A program made the translations under genes and the position numbers. This document shows, piece after piece, positions 55,594-64,000 of a stretch of 64,000 nt of DNA. Position 1 is the stretch's first letter, and each line of letters opens with the position of its first letter. The stretch is from Wolfiporia cocos (lineage: Eukaryota; Basidiomycota; Agaricomycetes; Polyporales; Phaeolaceae). The notes under the pieces were generated by a model. It saw only the letters and a list, made by a program, of their open reading frames with translations. It was not told the DNA's origin and did no database searches. The stretch spans positions 62,001 through 126,000 of the forward strand of contig JACCLO010000030.1 in NCBI GenBank assembly GCA_029448655.1, given 5' to 3'.

Positions 55594-56452
55594 ACTAGTG
55601 ATGTGCCAGGCCCAGCTTTGGGCCATGAGCCGGGCCGGGCCAAGCTGGGCTTTACAGCATGGCTTGAGATGGCCCAGGGCCTGGCCTGAGATACAGGCCA
55701 GGCCGGGCCAAGCTGTTGAGCCCCGGCCTAGGGATCTTAATGGCTACAATATCTGGCAGGCACAATATAAGCCCATACAGGCCAGTTATATGCTCAACTC
55801 AATCATTGTGCACCTATCTTGTTTATTTAAAACTACAGAAAAGTCAAGTCCTCAACATTGAAGCCTGCCGCTCACTTAGGGTGCCTATATGATTCCCCAT
55901 ATGGCAGGCACGCTACTGAATGCTGCACTGGTGAGTGATTATTTCACACTTAATCCTACTATAGATTGGAGGTGTCACGGAATATCTGGGGTTGGAATCC
56001 CAGGTGGCACATATAATACCAGAAAGGCCAACCATGCCAAGTATTAAGCCAAATACTCAACGGTGCAATATAAGTGCCTAGCGTGGGAATATGAACTACA
56101 CATATAGCGTGTCCTGCCTATAACAGCTGAGCTGTTATAGTGGCCCTTTTGGCTAAGGGGTGTTAGACGTATGTCTCCACAGACACTGGTCTGGGACTGC
56201 CAGTTAAATCTGTGACAGGAGGATTCAAGGTTCTATTTCATCTGGAAAGGTTTGGCAAAGGTGAATCTCAAGCTCTGAAGCTAAAGTGATGATTATCTTA
56301 GCAGTAGTAGGCCATGGTCGAGCCGGGGCCTAGGCTGGGCCAAGCCGTGAGCCGTCAATGAGGGCCCAGCCTGAGGTTTTGAAAAGCTGTGGGCTGTCCA
56401 AGCCAGGCCAAAGCCAGGGCTTTTGAGCCAGGCTGGGCCTGGCACATCACTA
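55594..56452. mobile_element. hAT-like MITE copy 3 (609 bp without its insertion), duplication GAAACAAC
   Basis: TAGTGATGTGCCAGGCCCAG at one end and CTGGGCCTGGCACATCACTA at the other; GAAACAAC at 55586-55593 and 56453-56460. It contains a 245-bp solo LTR. The body aligns throughout with copy 2 (15929-17677). Confidence 0.93.
55973..56217 (+). repeat. Solo LTR (245 bp) inside the MITE, duplication GGAGG, TRIM-related
   Basis: TGTCACGGAATATCTGG to CCAGTTAAATCTGTGACA. GGAGG at 55968-55972 and 56218-56222. The empty site is visible in MITE copy 2 near 17450. Blocks GCGTGGGAATATGAACT, GAGCTGTTAT and GGCCCTTTTGG are shared with the TRIM LTRs, so it is a diverged relative. Confidence 0.9.
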
Positions 56453-56464
56453 GAAACAACAATG

Positions 56465-56749
56465 TTGGACAGTGGTTTGTCTCATCCTTGGGGCGGGGAG
56501 GCAAACATGCAAAGCATGTACAGCCTAAATTCTACAATAATAAGGGGTACCCTTATCTCTAAGGCACATCTTTCTGACTTGTTCAAGTATGCTAGTGTCA
56601 CTGCATGGTATACCCAGCCGGCAATCGGATACGCACTTGCCTGGATGTTCCAACACTGGATTGCCACAGTGAATTTATCATGCCCAGGTGCTTGCCTGCA
56701 TCATATTGCACCTGCATATAGCTCAGCTAAAACAATCCTCATGAAGTGA
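56465..56749 (+). pseudogene. Short coding-like frame, unknown
   Basis: MLDSGLSHPWGGEANMQSMY ... VNLSCPGACLHHIAPAYSSA, about 95 codons ending just before an LTR. No domain seen; low support. Confidence 0.25.
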
Positions 56750-56796
56750 TGCTATCATTTGTATGATTGTATTGTACATTGTACTGAAATGCTGTG

Positions 56797-57265
56797 TGAC
56801 ACAAACTTGACTGGCATACCTCTATCCCTGTCCTACCCCTATAAGTACTAAGACCCAGGGTACAACGCCGAGTTGTTGAGACAAGGCGAGGCGGAGTCAG
56901 GCAGCATGCTGTAGTGATCAAGAGAGGAGGGCTATCACCCATACATCGAGAAGAAACAAGTCTGAGGTGTAACCCTCAGATGACGTAGTATATATACATG
57001 TAGAGATGGCGTAACTACTGAGTCGCGGCCCACCCTAAAGGGGGCCATGCACGACGTCGCGATCGTCATGCCATAAGGTGTCATCTACAACTACATCATG
57101 TGAGCGGCCCGGCGGGGAGGACGGTCCGCAATCCCTAATCAACGACTCCTTATCTAATCTCCATGTCACGTGACTTCCTGTGCATCAGTCAATGCGTTCG
57201 ACCCACGCAGAGGGCAAATCCTGAGTAAATGCCCAGCCAGGTGCCTAGCCTCAAAATTTGTGACA
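56797..57265 (-). repeat. Solo LTR (469 bp), duplication CTGTG
   Basis: TGACACAAACTTGACTGG at the left, TCAAAATTTGTGACA at the right, CTGTG at 56792-56796 and 57266-57270. Contains TCTGAGG...CCTCAGA and GTATATATACATG blocks, as in 12287-12905. 57266-57799 holds only poor frames, one of which resembles 55380-55503 (GATGGGCGCTTAGC block). Confidence 0.9.
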
Positions 57266-57799
57266 CTGTGAGACTGAGTGCACTGCCTTGTGTCTGACCT
57301 CACCTCTGCCCCACCTCCACCCAGCACTGGAAACAAGATTAAGTGTGCCTGGGCACTGCACAGGATAGTGTCTGAGACATCTCCTTGACCTTCTCTGCCG
57401 TCTCGCCCCCACACCACAGCATTCTTGGTCCCATTGGGCAGCAAGGGTAAGGGCCACACCCACAAGTGCACCTTGACATCCAATATGAGCCAGACTTGAG
57501 GTTAATGTCCCAGCAAGTTTGCATGACCTTTTCATATTCCACTGTGGCTGGTGCACCGACACTGCAGATGGGCGCTTAGCATGCACCATGCCGACCTTTA
57601 ACTGAAAGTAATAGAGCGATAATTGTTCTCACGCTCAGAGTATTTTCTCACATTTAGATAAAAAATTATAAGTGATGAATCAGCAGGAAATTGTAAGCAG
57701 GCAAGACTTGTGGCAACATTAGCCAGTGACCTCCTTCCATCCTGCATGCCTGCATACATTACCCATGATGTCTAAGACCTGCCTAGAAGGCCATGCAAA

Positions 57800-58017
57800 A
57801 AAGCTGAGAGTGCATGTACAAGGAAAAATGAACAAAGACACACAAAGTGGAAGGCTCTCAATGATGAGGAAGATGATGAAGCTGAGACTGATGTTATGTT
57901 GTTGAAGGAGTTTATGGAGACAGTGATGGGTAAGATTGTAGGGCCATTTGAGCTCAAGGCCCAGATCAACATTGGAGATGATGATCTTCAACTTGATGAT
58001 CAGGAGCATGCATGCTG
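57800..58017 (+). pseudogene. Acidic coding relic
   Basis: KKAESACTRKNEQRHTKWKA ... NDEEDDEAETDVMLLKEFME ... LDDQEHAC-stop. Good protein-like frame without a start; acidic and helical. Perhaps the N-terminal part of a transposon protein. Not identified. Confidence 0.35.
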
Positions 58018-58073
58018 ATACAGATGTACCATCTGTGGGACTGGCCCATAGCCAGGGAATATCTCCAATAGAC

Positions 58074-58609
58074 TGACACAGACTCACAAATGTCTGTGGG
58101 ACTGGCCCTGCTGGGAACCCTACACACCTATCGAGGTGCCACCAAGTTATGCAGGGTTAAACAGAGTCACCTTATGCCTACGAAGGCATGCCCCCAGATG
58201 TGAGAGTTGTGAACTCAGTAGTATGACTGGTGAAGACCCACAGCAAGATGCAAGACAGGGTCCTAAGCCCATTGCTGAAAATCCAAAAGTGGGGGATAAG
58301 CCCCATCTGTCATCTACTTAAGTACATGACAGGAGCATATGTAGGGATGCCCTAAAGTACAGGCCTGTGCGCCGTAACTAAGGGTGACTGTAATGCTACA
58401 TGTGACTACAGTGGTGACCATGAACGTGAGTACCTGATACGTGTGCTGCCTGACTAGCACTAATCTACTGGGTCAGGTGATTCTACTGGCATCAAGGGAT
58501 GATGTGAAGTAACTAAGCAGAGAGGGGCACGCGTGCACATAGCAGTGCCCATACTGTGATAGCGAGGAGTGAATTGTCCTAGGAATGCCCCTCTGGGCAT
58601 TCTGTGACA
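58074..58609 (-). repeat. Solo LTR (536 bp), duplication TAGAC
   Basis: TGACACAGACTCACAAATG at the left, GGGCATTCTGTGACA at the right, TAGAC at 58069-58073 and 58610-58614. Confidence 0.92.
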
Positions 58610-59197
58610 TAGACCATGACAGGTCCCAGGCCCCATGGGCGTCAAGGGAAGGCAGGGCAACGAGCAGTCTTGTTGGCAGTATGGCGGGTTGGCAAGGTCT
58701 GACATCCCCAGACTAGCATGTCGTGAACTAAGAGCAGAGTGCAGCCCAGTAGACAGCATGAAAGAGGGTGTCATTACCCTAATGTCAAGAATGCTAGACA
58801 TGAGGATGTAAGTCCTCATGCCAGTGCATAAGTACATGTGGGTGCACCAGTACCTAAGAGCTTGCCCAAAAGCCCCAGAGTCCATGCACGTAAACGTAAG
58901 CATAGGGGTAAGCATAGATGACAAGGCACCAGTAATGGTGCTGAGTCATGTGGCATAGGGATAGAGATGCCAGTAATGGCGCTCTGGCAATGACCACCTG
59001 ACCCCGTAGATAGGCACTCCGGGGGTAGTGCGCACCCATGCATCACTCACATTATGGTCACTCCCTGTCACTACAGTAGTTACATGCTCGCTTACATACT
59101 CTCTTACCTCAGCCGTTAGGATGGTGCTGCACACAGGCCAGCACTTAAGGGTAGACATGTTGCGCTCCCATGTACATACTTAAAGGGTAGAGAGATG

Positions 59198-59754
59198 TGA
59201 CACAGACTTACATAGGTCTGTGGGACCAGCCCTGCCGGGGAATCCAACACATCCACAAGGTACCATCAGAGGAATGCAGTGGTGACCCAGGGTGACCTCA
59301 TTGCTGAGGTGGCGACATGTGTTGCCAATGGTGCATCCCAGATGAGCAAGTGAATAACTCAGCAGTAAGACTGGTGTGCACCCTCAGACAGTATGAAGAA
59401 AGGGGCATAGCCCAACATCGAGAATCTAAAGGATGAGGTTGTAAGACCTCATCCCGGTGTATTTATGTACATGGATCAGTATGCTATGACTACCTTAATG
59501 TAATGGCCTGTGTGCCATAACTAAGGGATCATGTGCTACCATGACCATATGAATGTACATACTGTGATGTTATAATGCGGGTGACGGAATGTGTGCCCAT
59601 CATAGGCACTATCTACCAGGTAACGTGATGTACTATGTGAGATGGTTGACGTGGAGGTAACTAGAGGTATGAGGAGACCGTGCGCTCAGTGGAACCCCAA
59701 GAGACCTAAAGCGAGGGATGTAGGGTCAATATCTTGTGGTATAAAACCGTGACA
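59198..59754 (-). repeat. Solo LTR (557 bp), duplication AGATG
   Basis: TGACACAGACTTACATAGG at the left, ATAAAACCGTGACA at the right, AGATG at 59193-59197 and 59755-59759. Confidence 0.92.
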
Positions 59755-60159
59755 AGATGGGGGCTTACTCCCATCTCTAAGATTCTTGATGTCTGGGCTG
59801 TAGCCCCTCTCTCACCACCTCATCTGTGTGTGTGCCAGTCTGCCTGGGTCTCTCCCTCCTCACCTTGCCCGTCTGGGTGTACCTTAGCCAAGGGCCTTGC
59901 CTGCATACCCATTGGCTTAGGGATGTGCACTGATGCACTGGCTTTGGGGGATTGTCCCCGGCCTGTGGGCCGGTCCCCACAGACTGGTGAGTCTGTGTCA
60001 CTCTGCTAGATGTGCAAGCTGAGCCCAAGCACTCAGGCAGTTGCCTTCTAAGTCACAGATTTTATTGAGGAGTGGGCCTCCAATACACAGGAGCTTGCAA
60101 TGGATTCAACATGTGTGTGTGCTATGCAAGCTTGCTACGTAAGTAAATTACTGAGATTG

Positions 60160-60947
60160 AATCTGTCCTAGGGAACACAAACAGGACCAATTTTGGACTG
60201 TTTGGTGCAGTTGCAGATGCACATGGGTTGGGTATTCCACTTGTGTTCTTACTGATATCGACAAACAAGGAAGCCGATAAGGGTGTCAAGCAAGTTGTGC
60301 TTGAGAGATTTCTTGGTGAGCTGAAGGACCTTGGTGTCAACCCAGAATATACATTATCAGACAAGGATTGGTCAGAAATCAATGCAATGAGGAACACATG
60401 GCCACAGGCAAAACATCAGCTATGTTTCTGGCATGCACTCCATGCAGTGAAACAGTGCTTAGCAAAGAACAAGGAGACACCTGCATTCTATGATGTCAAT
60501 GAAGCTTGCCATGAGTTCTCTTACATCAAAGCTAACTTCATACCATACCTGCAACAGACAGGCTCAGTCGTTTGTTTATTTCCAACATTGTGAATGGGAC
60601 TTTATTCTCATTAATTCATATTATATGTACTAGCTACCTGCCCCTCCTGTGAAGCCTCTCCATCGCATCCGGCTTCTCATTGATGGGTATCCATCTGTCA
60701 TCACCTGTCACTGCCCCCACTTAGACTCAAGCCCATCCCGGCAGGCCATCCTGCTGTGAAGAGTGAAACCGAAGATGCCAAAGACTTTGACATTGAACAC
60801 CTGAGTGGCCAGGGCATACTCCACCTGATCTACATGCAGATGAAAGTGATGAAGAAATGGGCTGGATAGGTCATAAACATGACAATTGGAATGATGCTGA
60901 GTGGGATTGAGACCTAGATGATCTGCAGCATCAGGTTGAGGAGTTTG
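60160..60947 (+). pseudogene. Mutator-like (MULE) transposase fragment
   Basis: The core of a MULE transposase is visible in one frame: FGAVADAHGLGIPLVFLLIS-type strand, TLSDKDWSEINAMRNTWPQA (catalytic Asp region) and KHQLCFWHALHAVKQCL (the conserved C-x2-H), then TPAFYDVNEACHEFSYIKAN. A frame change follows; a Pro-rich hinge (PPVKPLHRIRLLI) and an acidic piece (DESDEEMGWIGHKHDNWNDA) lead to the gypsy LTR at 60948, which cuts it. The N-terminus and terminal inverted repeats were not found. Non-functional. Confidence 0.75.
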
Positions 60948-61646
60948 TGTCACAGATTTGGGACATGCCACTATTTTTCCCGTATTTTTACCTATTTATC
61001 TGGTATTTCTACGACCTTGTAGACATTTACGCTGCTAAGCGCTCGTCTACACGTACACGCAACCAAACAACACGTACACAACGCGGTATACGTCCACCTG
61101 TCATAACAACACGTACATAACACGTTTGTACGCGTCAATGACTCAGCGGACTAACCTCCGGTGTCACGCGCCTTACTCATATCCCGGTACCGGGCTATGT
61201 CAGTACAATTGGATAAGCGGCCCGCTCGTTATCACATGCCAATGCCCTTCACGATTACTCATATCCCGATACCGGTATATAAGAATCACATGCATGGCTT
61301 ACTAACGTAGCTACAGCCACTTCCACAACATGGACCTACGGTCCAAACAAACGATCTTACTGGTGCGGCCATTACCGGCGCACATGGTCTATTGTAGTTT
61401 ACGACTTAACCATATTAGTTATGTCTGCGCACAGACCACCTTCATGTTTGGCTCCCTTACCGGTAACCAAACAAAGCATGTATATAAGTAGGGCTATCAC
61501 TGCGGATAAGCCTTAGATTTGTTCTCTGCATTCGCACAGTCACATACATCTCTGCTTGCGCCCACTAGTCTCCTCACCAACCTCCAGCAACTCCTTCAAG
61601 TCGCCTATAAGGTTATAGTGTGAGTCCCACAGTCTAGTCTGTGTCA
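60948..61646 (+). repeat. 5' LTR of the right-edge gypsy element (699 bp)
   Basis: TGTCACAGATTTGGGACATG to CAGTCTAGTCTGTGTCA. TATATAAG at 61481-61488, then GTAGGGC. Near-identical to 29453-30151. The 5' flank is the MULE relic. Confidence 0.95.
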
Positions 61647-62666
61647 TAAGAACAAATCTCCCCCTACCCCCGCCCTTGCGCTTGCGCTTGGGTCTGGGTT
61701 TCTATCCTACAGGGGCTATTACTTGTTGCTGCGCACATCCCTTTCTGCCTGACAAGGCGATTGGGATGATAGTTGAGATCTGGGGGATACATCGCCATCC
61801 TCGGCAGAGGATAGGCAACCAGGGAAGCCACACCGCCTTTTTAGGCAGGAGGCCTACCTAACCCGGACTCCAGGGTCAAGGAGACATGGTCCTCGCTGAC
61901 AAGCTTGGACTATGCGCGGTTAAGACCCGCCTGTGGAGAAAAGGGGACGGTCTGCCTGTGTGCGCCCAACCCCCTGTCATGGCAAGCGTTGTTCAGCGCC
62001 CCATCACTATCCACAGGGTCATCATTATGATGGCATGGGAATTTTCCAAAGCCGCCTCCCAGGCGTAAGGGACCTGCTTTGAACCCGTTATGGGAAAAGC
62101 AGTGAGGGGGGTGACGTAAAAAATCACCCTGCCATAGGTCACTCGCGGTAGCCAATAGCATAAGTCCTCCGGGCAGCTCGGCGTGCGAGCATGGGTCAAA
62201 CGGATTTGGGGCCCCATTGGAAGAGAAGCGCGTGGCCCACTCCTTCGGGATGTGGAGCGCTGCTGTCTCGCGATCTTAGATCGACAGTGGTTTTTTAGCC
62301 CTGATGTGACACCCATGTGGCTATAGACGGCAACCTCATTGTTGAAGCATGGACAGGCTAAGGGATGTAAAATCCCAGCCACTTTCCGGCATCGTCCCTC
62401 CGGGGCGGTGTCGTGTATCCGAATCCCAATCATCTGACCCAGGAACCGGCCTGGCAGTCAGCAACTCTACCCCTGGAGTCGGCGCCTCTGACCGTTAGGG
62501 TCATGCGAATATCCGCGCCGTCTCGGCACAGGGTTTGCGCGCAACATAAGAGTAATTATGCCCCGTAGTACACCTTCTTTGCTCCTGAAAAGGAGTCCAC
62601 TACCCTACCTTACATAATCCCTTTCATTCCTGTTCTTGGACGTATCACTGGGAAACTTCGTTTCTC
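61647..62666 (+). ncRNA. Structured 5' leader of the right-edge element
   Basis: Starts TAAGAACAAATC. A GCTCG-GCGTG-CGAGC hairpin at 62176-62190, CGATCTTAGATCG at 62271-62283, then TTTTTTAGCCCTGATGTGAC, all matched in the LARD-like element (3596-4660). The small frames here are not conserved as protein between the two. 1 kb is an unusually long leader for a gypsy. Confidence 0.7.
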
Positions 62667-63593
62667 ATGAAGGCTGCACTTTCTAGAATCATGCCCCGCG
62701 TTACCCGTCGCACACGTGGCTCCTCCACTGCCCCTTACGTCAAACCGGCGAAGCGGTCCCTTCTCAGCCGCATCGACACCGCCGACATTCCTCGGGCAGA
62801 GGACGTCACCTACACGCTTCCTGTAAAGGAAGATTACACTGGGAAACTCCATCTTTGGGAGATTCCCGTCCACATGCCAAAGCACATTGCTGAGGCTGGG
62901 AAACCCGCTCCTCGACCTCCCAAACCAGTTCCGCTCGCTAAGCGAATCTGGACAGAGGAAGAGAAGCTAGCGCAATCCATTACCGCCATGGAGAATCTCA
63001 TCGAACTCCGCGAACTCAACAAAGCTCAAGCTCGCTCCGCGATAAGCTGAATAAGCGAATCGCCGCCAAACAAGCCGCCAAGGAAGCCAAGCAAGCAGCT
63101 TCTTCACTGGCCCTCCGTCTCTCCAGCCCGGCGGCCGGACCTTCCGTTCCGGCCAACCACAAGATTCTCGACCCTTCCCTCGTCTTCGGGAAGAAGAAGC
63201 CTCTCCAAGCATGCGATCAAGTTATTCCCTATGCTAGAAGGCACTCTCACTCGTCTCACTCCTCTCGCCAACCACCCCCCTAATTACCCAGGCTTCCATA
63301 TGGAAAACGACATGCGTTTCCATACTATGGTAGTAGAATTGGAGGACTTGGTGGATAACGTAAAGGATAGAGCGAGACGAGGAAGGATCACCAATAGAGA
63401 CTGGAGAATTATGAAAAAGTATTGCAAACAGCTCGGCAATATTTCCTTTTTGGATTGGCGTACGGACTTAGCTCGTATCGTAGCAGAATGCGTAGCGCTA
63501 CAAATTACTTTTGCCTTCGGTGTAACACCACCTGACAAGGTGGCAGGGCCCTCAACTACTTCGGTAGAAGAGGATATACTCGCGATTGTATAG
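62667..63593 (+). pseudogene. ORF0-like region of the right-edge element, with frame breaks
   Basis: Starts MKAALSRIMPRVTRRTRGSS. The first frame stops at 63048-63050 (AISstop), but a neighbouring frame continues smoothly with DKLNKRIAAKQAAKEAKQAA. A third frame gives MENDMRFHTMVVELEDLVDN ... VEEDILAIV-stop at 63593. The basic N-terminus and the long charged helix suggest an RNA-binding or assembly protein. Either two indels damaged one ORF or the frames are separate. A gag follows ~190 bp later, the same order as ORF0-gag in Gypsy-Y. Confidence 0.5.
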
Positions 63594-63786
63594 TAGAAAT
63601 ACTATCATCTTTTAACTCTGAAATAGAGTGCGAGTGTGATCTATAACGAAAGTTGCAGCTTTCAAAACCAATCCCTTCTTAAGAATCTAAGACAATGAGT
63701 AACCGGAAACTAACATTCGTCACAAACAGTATTCACAAAATGTCTTCCACATCCTCCGTTCAGCACCCCCCCTCGCCCCCCGCAAG

Positions 63787-64000
63787 ATGCGCCTCCGCTC
63801 AGAAGGCCCGGTAACACCAGAAGCTGGTCCCTCGGGAACTCAGCAACTGGTGACGCTGGAGCATCTCAGCGAGGAAGAAGAGGAAGAAGATGAGGAAGAA
63901 GAAGTGGCCGGAGTTCGCTCCCCCGCAAAGGGAATCTCCGACCAATCCCATGGGTACACGCCCGGCTCCCCCATTGCCGGATACCCACCGGCTCGTCGAA
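63787..64000 (+). CDS. gag N-terminus of the right-edge element (cut by window end)
   Basis: MRLRSEGPVTPEAGPSGTQQ, then an acidic run (EEEEEEDEEEE) and VAGVRSPAKGISDQSHGYTP, open to the edge. Pro/Ser-rich, acidic N-termini are usual for basidiomycete gypsy gag. An alternative upstream ATG at 63740 is in another frame. Confidence 0.55.
   Translation, partial: MRLRSEGPVTPEAGPSGTQQLVTLEHLSEEEEEEDEEEEVAGVRSPAKGISDQSHGYTPGSPIAGYPPARR

Larger units (their letters stand above)
58018..60000. repeat. Cluster of nested and overlapping LTR remnants
   Basis: Left part begins TGATACAGATG...CATCTGTGGGAC, the inner end of a minus-strand LTR. The right part ends CCCCACAGACTGGTGAGTC then TGTGTCA at 60000, the end of a plus-strand LTR. 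Two precise solo LTRs (58074-58609 and 59198-59754) are inserted in it. Shared blocks: GAATGCTAGACATGAGG/GAATCTAAAGGATGAGG hairpins, GTACATG and CCCTAAAG. The outer members have lost clear borders. Confidence 0.65.
60948..64000 (+). mobile_element. 5' part of an autonomous-type gypsy element, runs off the right edge
   Basis: LTR 60948-61646, leader 61647-62666, ORF0 region 62667-63593, gag start about 63787 to the edge. Same family as the left-edge copy (457-1155 plus 456-1) in the opposite orientation, and the family of the solo LTR at 29453. The completeness of its pol cannot be judged from this window. Confidence 0.85.

Overview
The window is nuclear DNA of a filamentous basidiomycete, most likely an Agaricomycete. 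The evidence is 49-57 nt GT-AG introns with CTGAC/CTAAC-type branch sites in the host genes, an Agaricomycete-type kinase-like protein (HGDxxxxN plus DFDWAG), an adenylate-forming-reductase-like gene, and Ty3/gypsy elements with a chromodomain. No tRNA, rRNA, CRISPR or bacterial-type operon was seen. All calls were made by eye from the sequence.

Layout. 1-13.8 kb is nested transposons. A minus-strand gypsy (Gypsy-X) is cut by a left-edge gypsy LTR (457-1155), by a solo LTR (1523-2413, duplication CATCT) and by a young 6.05-kb LTR element with no protein (2502-8554, duplication CGGGT). A 920-bp TRIM (10884-11803), a clipped LTR, another LTR and a hAT-like MITE follow. 15.7-27.4 kb is a host reading frame opened by a hAT-like MITE (itself holding a solo LTR) and by a full gypsy, Gypsy-Y (17726-27100). 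Gypsy-Y carries an ORF0, gag, a -1 frameshift signal, protease, dUTPase, RT, RNase H, integrase, chromodomain and an extra 3' zinc-knuckle ORF; a second TRIM copy sits inside gag. 27.4-43.2 kb is the host gene island: a kinase-like gene split by a solo LTR, a large multi-exon coiled-coil protein with a Red1/Rec10/SYCP2-like layout, an unrecognised multi-exon gene, and MSH4. 43.5-55.2 kb holds decaying genes (oxygenase-like, adenylate-forming reductase, HpcH/HpaI aldolase, a Cys-rich protein split by a solo LTR). 55.6-60.9 kb is an LTR and MITE graveyard with a Mutator-like transposase relic. 60.9-64 kb is the 5' end of an autonomous gypsy whose LTR matches 457-1155 and 29453-30151.

How the parts fit. 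The protein-free element 2502-8554, the TRIMs and the autonomous right-edge element share terminal LTR motifs. The first two share the same polypurine tract (GGGGGTAA next to TGTCACAG). The protein-free element and the right-edge element also share a conserved, structured, non-coding leader. This suggests non-autonomous elements mobilised in trans by gypsy machinery. Inside the protein-free element are two hairpin families (three copies each) whose loops and flanks are conserved while the stems change in a compensatory way. This is the strongest candidate here for an undescribed structured-RNA system. Several coding frames of the gypsies are broken by TGA where CGA fits the family, a C-to-T signature; MSH4 shows P-loop changes of the same kind.
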